A stretch of DNA of 64,000 bases from Ryuthela nishihirai (taxonomy: Eukaryota; Arthropoda; Arachnida; Araneae; Heptathelidae). The stretch lies in the NCBI GenBank assembly GCA_038380435.1, contig JAWZYU010000011.1, positions 75,141,501 through 75,205,500 on the forward strand, written 5' to 3'. The notes under the pieces are model-generated. The model did no database searches. It was not told the DNA's origin and saw only the letters and a program-made list of their open reading frames with translations. Each line of letters opens with the position of its first letter. Position 1 is the first letter of the stretch. This document shows positions 44,233 to 53,863 of the stretch, in pieces. The translations under genes were made by a program, and so were the position numbers.

Positions 44233-45691
44233 TATTTCTAACATTTATTTGCATAAAGCTGCTAAGGAAAAATATTAAAATAAAGATTGAGGTCCACTAT
44301 CGTCCAATTCAGGTGGAATAACCCATTCTTGGGGACTTTGATTTTAGTGGAAGAATTCCTGAAAAACCGCTTCTAGCCCTTAATATATTTCGAACTTTGC
44401 AAACATTTTCAGAATTATAAATGGTATATTTTGATAGAGCACCTAGGAAAGTTTAACTGGCATAGTGGCTGAAGCACCCAACTATTGTTCCAGTGGTGCT
44501 ACTGATGCTTGTAAACTGTAATTAATGGACTGCTCAGAGAATTCATATTCTGTCAGTGATAAAGTGTTTGTATAAGAAATGCGAGCTCAGTGTTAGAAGT
44601 AGCTTTTGGGTTTTTCTGTCCTATTTGTAATACTTGCTATTACAGCAGGCATCGATTTCTTTTCTCCCAGGCGCTTTCGAATTACAGTGCTGAAATTTTG
44701 CTTCTTCGTCAACATCTTTAATAACTTCAGAGCATTGTTTCCTATGACTTACGTTGAGAATACTGATAGCTTACTTAAGGAGACTCCTATTATTTTTTTT
44801 GTCTTTACTGGAATGATCTAACTTCAGCATTCCTCATTATCTCTTAACCATATATCTCTGACTCTTTATGTAAAAGTAATTAAAGAGCAAATACTCGGCC
44901 TTTTTCTACTTCTTCTCTTTGGTCATTCGTTTTTCTTTGCAAGTGTTATTTGATTTTCTCGATGACGTCTCGCGGGAAGAGATCTCCATTGCGTCTGCGT
45001 CATCGATAGCTCATTATTCGCAGCAAAAGAAAGCAGCTAACAAAAGATGCTCTTCTTTAGGAATGTTTTAATTCTTCTTTTTGGTTTGCGAGGAGCGCAG
45101 ATTGCTATGGCCGTGAGCAGTGCAGTTAATCAAGCAAGTGAATACGACGTCGTATTGATCCTCATTCTCTGCAAAAGGGAGCGCCTCATAATCAGACGGA
45201 TTAAAGCATCCTCATCTTTCTCGATCTTTTCTTATCTTTTCTCTTCTCATAGGAACCAATAACTGACTCATTCTCAGGACATTGGATGACCTATAGACGA
45301 AATATTCTTCAGGCAGTTATTCTTTCGCTAATTTACCGGAAGGGTCATTAAACGATTTAATGAAAGCAATTAGAAAGAAATGCTTTTAGGTGAGATTTGT
45401 GTTGGTCTGACCAAAAAGAAACGCGATTGTCAGTTGCATTAAGCAATCGACGTGGTCAGAAAGCGACCGTGAAGGTTCAGCCGTCAATCAAATTGTTAAA
45501 TTATGCGTATTTGTTGAATTGAAGGAAAACGATATGAAGAATCTGTTACCTCTACAAGAGATGTTTCCCACTGTACGTGTACCAAGATTTACACTGCATT
45601 TTACAGGAGGAATTAAAAAAATATTTGCAGTCGTGTTTCCAATTTATTTGTCTATGCAGGGCTTGTTTCCCACCATCCGCTTTCTTAGGTA
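44233..45691. other. Unassigned sequence
   Basis: Mixed composition; 44,930-45,230 is more GC-balanced, with TGACGTCTCGCGG and TGCGTCATCGA. No gene recognised. Confidence 0.4.
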
Positions 45692-46157
45692 CAGTCGCTC
45701 AAAAAAAATGTCCGAACACTACTACTTCTTGTACTGTACACGAAGGCTGCCAGATCACTAATTTCTAAAAACATCGTTGCCAGATATTTTTTTTTGAATT
45801 CTGTAATCTACCATGGTGTTCGGATACTTTTTTGAGCCACTGTAGGTGGTCATATTATTTTGATACTAGATCGTGTGGGCTCACTCGCGGAAATATTAGC
45901 GTGTGCAGTTACCGTTCACAGCAAACTGGAGCGTGTGCAGTAACTGCACACGCTCCAGTTTGCTGTGAACGGTAACTGGAGCGTGTACAGTTGCTGTACA
46001 CGCTCCAGATGTTTTTTATGAATTCTGTAATCGACCTAGTGTTCGGATCGATTACACGAAGGTTGCCAGATCACTAATTTCTAAAAAAATCTTTGCCAGA
46101 TATTTTTTATGAATTCTGTAATCAACCAAAGTGTTCGGATATTTTTTTTGAGCGATT
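45692..46157. mobile_element. Composite foldback MITE array (~465 bp)
   Basis: Three parts follow each other. First, a MITE with a collapsed left arm (45692-45842). Second, the GGTGGTCATATTATT module (45845 on) leading into the 69 bp hairpin and the CTGTACACGCTCCAG hairpin (to about 46,008). Third, one and a half further MITE right arms ending GAGCGATTCTA at 46,157. It is flanked by TA on the left. Confidence 0.88.
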
Positions 46158-46771
46158 CTAGGATGTAAACTACGCTTTTTTAATAAAAAAATAAAAAATA
46201 CTGATTACTTTTTATGAAAGACTTTATTTTTAGCGTTTTAAATCCAAATATAGCACTACTAGTAACAGCTAAGCCAAACTTTGTTTATGATCATGCTCGT
46301 GAGCACTAATAAGAGAGGGATGCATCGGGGAGCATTAATAAAGAACGTGTGGATGAGCACTTATAATAACTCCGGGAGCTACGGGTTGCATGTCCTTGGC
46401 TTAAAGGGCATTACTACGGTGTTCTTATAAAGAGCGTTAAATCTTTCTCTGCTATTATTGCTTTTCTTCCGTGTATGTTTATGCCAATAATGTAATGCCG
46501 TCCATTCACTTTTAGTTTCTTATACGAGAAACTGTTTGGCCACACAGCGTAAACGTACCCCGTATTTATAAATATAATAAATGTAACATAATTGTTTTAT
46601 AATTTAATAATATTATAATAAAAGAAATAGCATTTGTTACATAAATATAAAAATTTCTTAACAGTAAGAACTCATAGGTAACCACATTTTGTCCAATAAA
46701 CAAATTTAGGTGTGCAAGTAACATTGCTTTGAGAAGGATGGTGTTACGAATTAATGAGCTCATGACAATGT
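46158..46771. other. Unassigned sequence
   Basis: No recognisable content. Confidence 0.4.
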
Positions 46772-46990
46772 AGGGTGGGGCGTTACTACAATCGGTAGCG
46801 CGCCAGGCTCTCGGTCTGGTTTCCCTTTTTCGAATTGTTTCAGCTTTGAAATTTATCTCCTCTAACTCTCAGTCTACCATCGGTGAAAAAGAGGACACCG
46901 ATGGGCTTGGAAAGGCCGTGATCCGTAGGATGGGACGTAAAGCTGTGATCCCGTGTTCAGAAGGACCATATTCTGTGAGAGTTAATAAGA
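46772..46990 (+). repeat. tRNA-derived SINE, 5' half, diverged
   Basis: The head is recognisable (ATCGGTAGCGCGCCAGGCTC), box B is lost, then ACACCGATGGGCTTGGAAAGG and GGATGGGACGTAAAGC; similarity fades after CCATATTCTGTG. Confidence 0.8.
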
Positions 46991-47324
46991 AAAGATCAAG
47001 AAGTGGAGTGAACACGTCGCAGACGAAGCTCCAGCATTCCTTTGCTTAACTCTATTTAGTGATAGTAATTTACTTTAATAATTAGGTTTAGATATATAAA
47101 CAGTTCTTTTCAGAACGTTCAGGATAGTGAGGGAAGACATCTCACGCTTTCTCAAGCTCAAGATATCCTTCCCACGTTGCAAGAAACAACATAGAAGAGA
47201 TCGATTTTCGAAGGTGAGAATTGCTTTGCATTCAATCTTTCACCAACCCAGTTTTCCTGATCCTGTTTATCATTCCTATCTGCTTCATCTCTTCTATAAA
47301 TGAATATATATTTAAATCTTAAAA

Positions 47325-47950
47325 TATGACGAGAAATCAACCAAAAAAATTGATAAAGGGGAACGACTATGGATTGACAACAACACAACTGCAAAAAAAA
47401 TAATCATAGAAGAAACGCAAGAAAATGAATCAATTTTGACAAAACACAATTGTGGAGAAAAAACAAGGTCACAATTGATTACCAAATTCTGGCAGCAGAT
47501 TTGGAAATGGTGTCCTCAGAAGATGAAATAATTCCACAAACAATTTTAGAGACAAACCCTGATCACGAGCAACATCCTGCATCAAAAGAAATTGACAATA
47601 ATACAAGACAACTGAGAAATTGCAAAACATGAAATATCAAGCACGAGAAATCAATATAAAAACAAAAAAAATCGATATCGGGGAACGAAAATGAATTGAC
47701 AACACTGCAAAATGAAATAATCTTGAATAAACGCAATAACGTGTTCCAAATGCCGACAAAATTACAAACGTCAAAGAAAAATACATGACCATGGATAATT
47801 GCCAAATTCTTGCACCAGATTTCGAAATGGAAAACTAAGATGATGAAATTGTTTCAAAAACAATTCTAGAAACAAATCCTGACCGTGAGAAATATCCTCT
47901 ATTAAAAGATTTTGTAAATAATCAAAGACATCTGAGTAATAAGAAAACAC
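47325..47950 (+). pseudogene. Two tandem copies of an unknown coding-like unit (possible LINE ORF1)
   Basis: Unit 1 (to about 47,640) includes IDYQILAADLEMVSSEDEII and QTILETNPDHEQHPASK. Unit 2 (about 47,641-47,950) repeats it as NCQILAPDFEME, DDEIVSKTILETNPDREKYP. Both end near LRNCKT/LSNKKT. The similarity is at protein level in the same frame, so the unit was once coding. No family recognised. Its place before the endonuclease remnant at 51.6 kb makes an ORF1 of that LINE possible, but this is inference. Confidence 0.4.
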
Positions 47951-48433
47951 ATTGAATTATAAATACAAGAAATCAAAACTTGAAAATAAAAAAATTAAAA
48001 GTTGCAGAGCATCCAGAGAAATTTAAATAATCATTCTAAAAGGATTTGGAAAATAATTAACAGATATTAAATCGATTACACTTAAAAAACACATGGACGA
48101 ATTATTGAAAGGAGACTACACCTGAAGTTTGACAGCAAAGGGAATCGATTAACAATCAAGATTTGCTTCACACAGGAAAATTCTCCAAGAAACCTACCAC
48201 ATTCTGGCGATAGATGTTTCACAGAATTCCTAATGATATACCAAAATCATACGGAATGATTGGAGGAGTGGATCCTTTCAAAACAGATGAAGACTATCAT
48301 GTGTCTACCAATCATTCTAAAATTAATAAATGTAGACGAATGATCAATTACTCTCCTCTAGAGTAGGGTTTCTCAACGTAAAATTTTTGGGGGTACGTCG
48401 TGAGAGCTCAAAGGTCGCTAGATATATGTTTTA
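47951..48433. other. Unassigned, possibly further LINE ORF1 sequence
   Basis: An open phrase around MFHRIPNDIPKSYGMIGGVD at about 48,210-48,270 looks coding but has no clear family. GTAGGGTTTCTCAACG near 48,364 resembles a hAT end. Confidence 0.3.
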
Positions 48434-48472
48434 TATATATATATATATATATAACATATATATATATATATA
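48434..48472. repeat. (TA)n simple repeat
   Basis: About 40 bp of TA units with one interruption (AACA). Confidence 0.95.
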
Positions 48473-48473
48473 C

Positions 48474-48502
48474 ACAGTCGTATCAGAATAATATGACCAC
48501 CT
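48474..48502. mobile_element. Isolated Tc1-type terminal repeat
   Basis: CAGTCGTATCAGAATAATAT then GACCACC is the inverse of the module start GGTGGTCATATTATTTTGATAC seen next to MITE ends at 2,746, 45,845 and 51,328. It is cut by the RTE copy that follows. Confidence 0.6.
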
Positions 48503-48519
48503 CATCCTCGTCATCCTCA

Positions 48520-49550
48520 TCATCCTCAAGCAGCCATGGGCTACGGAGGTCCAACCAGACCGTGCAATTTAGTTCTCCAAGCAAGTCAATCCTGAGCTAC
48601 ATCTACTGCATCTGGCCACTGCACACCAATTCTAACAAGGTCCTGTTTGACATTGTCTGCCCACAGCATCCTAGGTCTCCTCCTCTTTCTGAGGCCTTTA
48701 GGCACAATGTTCATAACCCTATTCGCTAATCTATAATTATTCATACGGGCAACATGACCAAACCAACGGAGTCTCTCTCAGCACAATATGCTGCTTAAAG
48801 GAGGTTGCAAACTCCTTTGCCTAACCTCTTCATTAGTTACTAAGTTGAACCACCTAATGCCCAAGATACTGCGTAAGCAAATAGAATCAAAAGTATCTAG
48901 TTTCCTGTTATCTTGTTTACACAGCGTCCAAGTTTCACTACCATAACTACACCCTAGAAAGAACCAAACTATTATACAGTCTAATTTTAGTTTTTAGTGT
49001 ATACGCCTATTTCTCCACACTCTCCATAGATTCTTAAAAGTCCCTGTAGCAATCCCTATCCGTCTGTTAATCTCTGCCGCACATCACAAGTATCTGTTAC
49101 ATAACTCCCAAGATAATTAAACTGTGACACCTGCTCAAGACTGCAACTATTCAGATGAACTGAATCACAACCTGCCTGACCAATTTTCATCACTTTAGTT
49201 TTCTCTTTGTTTATAACCAAACCTACTCTACTACCAGTCTCATCAACAGCTCGAATGAAAGAGTTCATCTGATCAACATCATTTGTCAAAAGGGCTAAAT
49301 CATCAGCATAATCTAAATCAGAAATATTCATATCTCCAGTCCATTTAAGGCCAAAATCTTTCCCTTGAAGTAAATTTCACATAACATAATCAATAACCAA
49401 ACTAAAGAGAAAAGGAGACAAAACGCACCCTTGTCGAACACCAGAAGTAATGCTAAACCAATTGTTACAAGCCTTACCAACTCTCACACACGACTCAGTG
49501 TTATTATAGAGAGCTTTTATTATGTTAACTAACTTGTCTGGTATACCATA
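48520..49550 (-). pseudogene. RTE reverse transcriptase C-terminal half (copy C), broken
   Basis: 49056-49331 contains ISDLDYADDLALLTND with an intact YADD. Further frames carry the SETWTLCKQ and LRWFGHVARM blocks near 48,750-48,960. Multiple stops and indels. Confidence 0.85.
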
Positions 49551-51122
49551 TCATTTCACAATCAACCACAAATTATGACAATCAACAGAGTCGAAAGCCT
49601 TTTCGAAATCAACAAAGCTAGCAACCAAAGGTTTCTGAAACTCTAAACATTTCTCAAGAATCTGCCTACGTGAAAATATCTGATCCACACATCCCCTACC
49701 ACTTCTGTATCCACATTGCTCATCACGCAGTTGACTGTCAACCAGATTCTTAATTCTATTAAGCACAATCATGGAAAGAACTTTACCTGGAACAGAGAGT
49801 AGGCTGATACCCCTATAGTTATTACAAGAACTGCGATCACATTTTTTGAAAATAGGGATAACAATAGCTCTGTTAAAATCCTTAGGAACCATGCCTTTAT
49901 CATAAAAGATATTCAAAATTTCATTCATCCAAGTGGTAACCGAAACATTCCCAGCTCTAAGCATTTCCATAGTAATTTCATCTACCCCTGGGGATTTATG
50001 TAGTTTAAGTTTAGAAACAACAAAAATAACTTCAGATTGTGTTATAGGGCCAACATTAAAGCCACCAATGCATCTATAATCATTGCAAACAATGGGAGTA
50101 GAACTAACTACATTGTTTAGAACACCACTGAAATGCTCAGCCCACCTAGCCATGACAGAATCCTCCCCTTCTAAAACCTTATCTTGTTTATCCTTCAATC
50201 CTTGCATGCCTGTCCGTTTTCTACCACACAAAACATTAACTATCTGGTACAGCTCTCTGCTGTTGTGCTGACTAACTGCTTCCTTGGCTTTGTCAGCCAA
50301 ACAATCAAGCCAAAGAATCTTATCAGCAGCTAACTGATCTTTTACACGTTTATTAAATTCTCTGTAATGCTTTCTATTAGGACTAGTAGGGTATTGATTA
50401 AGGATATTCCTGCAGTTCCTTCTTTCTGAAATAAGCTCAAGTGCCTTATCACTGAGATAATTCTGTCTCTTCTGCTTCTTTTTTCCTAAAAGAGTACTAT
50501 TAGTGTCCAAAAAAGCCTGTTTAAAATGATCCCATTCTTCCTCAACTTCAGTAGTAAGCATACCATGACTGTCATAACGACTAAGTAACCTATCGTGGTA
50601 AGCTTTGGCTATAACTGGGTCTTTCAGAGCTTCAGTATTAAAAGTAAATTTTTTAACCCTAGCACACATTTTAAGTTTAAGTTGCAAGACACTTTTAACA
50701 AGGTAATGGTCAGATCCAATTTCAGCTCCCCTATATGACCTGGTATTCCTAACAGAACTAGCCTGCTTGCTGTTAATTAATATATAATCAATCATATTCT
50801 TATGCAGCCCATCGGGTGAAACCCATGTGTACTTATATATGTCGCGGTGTTTGTAATAAGTGTTAGTTATTCTGAATCCATTGAGTTTACCTACCTGTAG
50901 GAGACGTTGCCCATTGCCATTGCAGCTACCAATACCAAAAGGGCCAATCACCCCTCCCCAAAGGTCAGAGTCAGTACCAACTTTGGCATTGAAGTCACCG
51001 AGAACAAGGGTAATATCTCCTTTCTTGACAGAATTCAAAATATCCTGAAGTTGTTCATAAAACCTATCCTTCTCATCCTCATCAGCATCCTCAGTGGGGG
51101 CATAACAGCATATAACATTCAA
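49551..51122 (-). CDS. RTE endonuclease-reverse transcriptase polyprotein, 523-codon open part (copy C)
   Basis: The longest uninterrupted frame in the window. It runs from NVICCYAPTEDADEDEKDRF through LVLGDFNAKVG, NMIDYILINSKQ and GSDHYLV (endonuclease). It continues through the linker (LYQIVNVLCGRKRTG) into RT: LHKSPGVDEITMEMLRAGN, YRGISLLSVPGKVLSMIVL, GYRSGRGCVDQIF and ASFVDFEKAFDSVD, the motif with the first RT Asp. It shows that endonuclease and RT are one polyprotein. The N-terminal part with the catalytic Glu is lost by truncation, and the stop at 49,551 precedes the YADD motif. Not functional as it stands. Confidence 0.87.
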   Translation of the reverse strand: MNVICCYAPTEDADEDEKDRFYEQLQDILNSVKKGDITLVLGDFNAKVGTDSDLWGGVIGPFGIGSCNGNGQRLLQVGKLNGFRITNTYYKHRDIYKYTWVSPDGLHKNMIDYILINSKQASSVRNTRSYRGAEIGSDHYLVKSVLQLKLKMCARVKKFTFNTEALKDPVIAKAYHDRLLSRYDSHGMLTTEVEEEWDHFKQAFLDTNSTLLGKKKQKRQNYLSDKALELISERRNCRNILNQYPTSPNRKHYREFNKRVKDQLAADKILWLDCLADKAKEAVSQHNSRELYQIVNVLCGRKRTGMQGLKDKQDKVLEGEDSVMARWAEHFSGVLNNVVSSTPIVCNDYRCIGGFNVGPITQSEVIFVVSKLKLHKSPGVDEITMEMLRAGNVSVTTWMNEILNIFYDKGMVPKDFNRAIVIPIFKKCDRSSCNNYRGISLLSVPGKVLSMIVLNRIKNLVDSQLRDEQCGYRSGRGCVDQIFSRRQILEKCLEFQKPLVASFVDFEKAFDSVDCHNLWLIVK

Positions 51123-51205
51123 GTCTTTAATGCTTGTCTGAAATTTTGCTGTAAGAAACCTTTCATTAATGCACTCATATCCTAGAAGAGCATCACTAGC
51201 GTGTC

Positions 51206-51575
51206 AACTTCGTGTCACGTGACACGAAGTTGCCAGATTACTAATTTCTAAAAAAAATCGTTGCCAGATATTTTTTCTGAATTCTGTAATCAACCATAGC
51301 GTTCGGATTCTTTTTTGAGCGACTGTAGGTGGTCATATTATTTTGATACTAGATCGTGTGGGCTCACTCACGGAAACCTTGAGCGTGTGCAGTTACCGTT
51401 CACAGCAAACTGGAGCGTGTACAGTTGCTGTACACGCTCCAGATATTTTTCCTGAATTCTGTAATCACGTGACACGACGGTTGCCAGATCACTAATTTCT
51501 AAAAAAATCGTTGCCAGCTATTTTTTCTGAATTCTGTAATCAACCATAGTGTTCGGATACTTTTTTGAGCGACTG
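51206..51575. mobile_element. Composite foldback MITE array (370 bp)
   Basis: Starts inside a MITE centre (AACTTCGTGTCACGTGACAC) and runs to GAGCGACTG. Then TA and the GGTGGTCATATTATTTTGATAC module, the GTTACCGTTCACAGCAAACT arm, the CTGTACACGCTCCAG hairpin, and a normal MITE right half ending at 51,575 with TA. Confidence 0.9.
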
Positions 51576-51579
51576 TACG

Positions 51580-52539
51580 ATTCAAGTTAAATCAACCAAC
51601 TTTCCAGTTATAAACTTTTATAACCCAGGAAATAATGCTTGCATTGAATAATTTGCTGAAGTTCTCTAGCAGTGCCCACTATCACATCGCATCTGTGGGG
51701 ACTTGAATGCTCACAAAATGCTGTGGGGTTCGCATAAAATGGTTAGACCTCCTTCTAGAGAATCTGACTCTGACACATAATAATTTTAGTGATCCCTCCT
51801 CGTGGAATACATTGGCAAATACTATGTGAAGTGATCACTTTCCAATCCTCATATCTCTTCCTGGTGTTCACGAGATTAAACAAAAGTTAAAAATTACAAA
51901 TTGCACAAATTTTTAAGAAGTCGCAAAAAATACTAACAACAGAAATGGCAAAAATGTAGACATTTATGAATAACATTAATGAAAGTGTTTCAGCCAGTAC
52001 AACAGAATATACGCAGAAAAAAATTAATCACTATCACACCATTAAAAAGAACAAGCTAATTGCTCTTCGAAGAAAATACCAACGTAAATCCAGATCTAGG
52101 GACCTCCACGGCAACATGGAAGCAAAAAAAAATAACAGCACGGGTTAGAAGACTGCAGGTAATGACTCTCACTGATGGAAGAAGACTGCAGGTAATGACT
52201 CTCACAGATGGAAGAAGACTGCAGGTAATGACTCTCACAGATGGAAACAATTCTCAGGACAACTTTCCTCCTTCACATCTATATCAAAACTTTGAAAAAT
52301 CTTCTATCATATTCATAAAGAAATTCCACCAAAAAAATGGGAAAAAAATGTGCATCCATTTTAACAAGGAAAATAAAACTTGAGCCAATGAATTTACTAA
52401 TCACAATTTCCTGCAAGACAAAAGTGAAACAGGAAATAGAAATAATAAGAAAACAAGTAAAGAAACAGAAGATTTCTGCAACAACACCGCGGAGGATGAA
52501 GAGAATATGGATAAAACTTTCTCATTTCAGGAGTTAATA
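51580..52539 (+). pseudogene. Jockey/I-like LINE endonuclease remnant
   Basis: Motifs are ICGDLNAHKMLWGS (about 51,691-51,735; GD(F/L)NAH with catalytic Asp/Asn) and SDHFPILIS (51,830-51,856; catalytic Asp-His). The sequence between and after is decayed, with stops. Downstream, ordinary Lys-rich frames (52,000-52,530) fit the linker to RT. A MITE cuts the element at 52,539 and it resumes at 56,432. The distance from SDHF to the RT motif across that cut, about 0.9 kb, fits one continuous old element. Different family from the RTE copies around it. Confidence 0.7.
52142..52240 (+). repeat. Three tandem 33 bp units
   Basis: The unit GAAGACTGCAGGTAATGACT plus CTCACAGATGGAA occurs three times with a single T/A difference. 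In frame it reads RLQVMTLTDGR three times. Confidence 0.97.
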
Positions 52540-52738
52540 CAGTCGCTCAAAAAGTATCCGAACACTACGGTTGATTACAGAATTCAGAAAAAATATCTGG
52601 CAACGATTTTTTTTTAGAAATTAGTGATCTGTTGACACGAAGGTTGTAGATCACTAATTTCTAAAAAAAATCGTTGCCAGATATTTTTTCTGAATTCTGT
52701 TATCAACCGTAGTGTTCGGATACTTTTTTGAGCGACTG
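52540..52738. mobile_element. Foldback MITE, complete, abutting an RTE 3' end
   Basis: The left TA is at 52538-52539 and the right end GAGCGACTG at 52738, followed by T and then directly by the RTE tail CATCATCATCC. The centre is partly lost (GATCTGTTGACACGAAGG). Confidence 0.92.
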
Positions 52739-52774
52739 TCATCATCATCCTCATCATCCTCAAGCAACCATGGG

Positions 52775-53863
52775 TTACGGAGGTCCAACCAGACTGCGCA
52801 GTTTAATTCTCCAAGCATATCTGTCCTGAGCTACATCTGCTGCATCCGGCCACTGTACACCAATTCTAACAAGGTCCTGTTTGACATTGTCAGCCCACCG
52901 CATCCTAGGTCTCCCCCTCCTTCTGAGGCCTCTAGGCACACTGTTCATAACCCTATTCGCCAATCTATAATTATCCATACGGGCAACATGGCCAAACCAT
53001 CGGAGTCTCTCTCTGCACAATATGCTGCTTAAAGGAGGTTGCAGACTCCTTTGCCTAACCTCATCATTAGTTACAAAGTTAAACCACCTAATACCCAAGA
53101 TATTGCGTAAGCATCTAGAATCAAAAGCATCTAGTTTCCTGTTATCTTGTTTACACAGCGTCCAAGTTTCACTACCATAACTAACCCTAGAAAGAACCAA
53201 ACTGTTATACAGTCTAATTTTAGTCTTTAGGTGTATACGCCTATTTCTCCACAATCTCCATAGATTCTTAAAAGTCCCGGCAGCAATACCTATTCGTCTC
53301 TTAATCTCATGCCGCACATCACCAGTATCTGTTACGTAGCTCCCAAGGTAATTAAACTGTGACACCTGCTCAAGACTGCAACCATTCAGATCAACTGAAT
53401 CACAACCTGCCTGACCAATTTTCATCACTTTAGGTTTCTCTCTGTTTATAACCAAAGCTACTCTACTACCAGTCTCATCAACAGCTCGAATGAAAGAGTT
53501 CATCTCATCAACATCATTTGCCAAAAGGGCTAAATCATCAGCATAATCTAAATCAGAAATTTTCGTATCTCCAGTCCATTTAAGGCCAAAATCTTTCCCT
53601 TGAAGTGAATTTCGCATAACATAATCAATAACCAAACTAAAGAGAAAAGGAGACAAAATGCACCCTTGTCGAACACCAGAAGTAATGCTAAACCAATTGC
53701 TGCAAACCTTACCAACTCTCACACACGACTCAGTGTTATTATAGAGAGCTTTTATTATGTTAACTAACTTGTCTGGTATACAATATGATTTCACAATCCA
53801 CCACAAATTATGACGATCAACAGAGTCGAAAGCCTTTTTGAAATCAACAAAGCTAGCAACCAA
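52775..53863 (-). CDS. RTE reverse transcriptase, 362 codons (copy D)
   Basis: The best preserved RT in the window. ASFVDFKKAFDSVDR (motif A Asp) is at residues 3-17, TSGVRQGCILSPFLF at 61-75 and YADD at 107-110. Then NYLGSYVTDTGDVRHEIKRR, SRVSYGSETWTLCKQDN, LRWFGHVARM and the end MRWADNVKQDL...RSLVGPP. The active-site residues are intact. The Met at residue 1 is internal to the family protein; the upstream part continues in other frames (53791-54138, 54071-54466), so the full polyprotein is broken. In the intact element this enzyme copies element RNA at the nicked target. Confidence 0.88.
   Translation of the reverse strand: MVASFVDFKKAFDSVDRHNLWWIVKSYCIPDKLVNIIKALYNNTESCVRVGKVCSNWFSITSGVRQGCILSPFLFSLVIDYVMRNSLQGKDFGLKWTGDTKISDLDYADDLALLANDVDEMNSFIRAVDETGSRVALVINREKPKVMKIGQAGCDSVDLNGCSLEQVSQFNYLGSYVTDTGDVRHEIKRRIGIAAGTFKNLWRLWRNRRIHLKTKIRLYNSLVLSRVSYGSETWTLCKQDNRKLDAFDSRCLRNILGIRWFNFVTNDEVRQRSLQPPLSSILCRERLRWFGHVARMDNYRLANRVMNSVPRGLRRRGRPRMRWADNVKQDLVRIGVQWPDAADVAQDRYAWRIKLRSLVGPP

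Larger units (their letters stand above)
48503..51205 (-). mobile_element. RTE-type non-LTR retrotransposon, 5'-truncated (copy C)
   Basis: The 3' tail (GATGATGAGGATGACGAGG on the minus strand) is at 48,503-48,530. The element runs to the endonuclease block HASDALLGYECINERF, where it stops at 51,205 inside a MITE half. Truncation point and MITE share CGTGTC. Confidence 0.92.

Noticed and set aside
44606..44821. 71-codon hydrophobic frame that could be a membrane peptide
   Set aside because: Phe/Ile-rich translation of AT-rich DNA without context; not supportable.
49551..51185. Open frames on the plus strand opposite the RTE polyprotein (also at 38.4-39.5 and 54.3-55.3 kb)
   Set aside because: They recur at the same positions in each RTE copy because they are antisense shadows of the coding strand.
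51206..52738. CRISPR-like array because of repeated palindromes
   Set aside because: Repeats are irregularly spaced transposon arms with TA duplications in a eukaryotic context.
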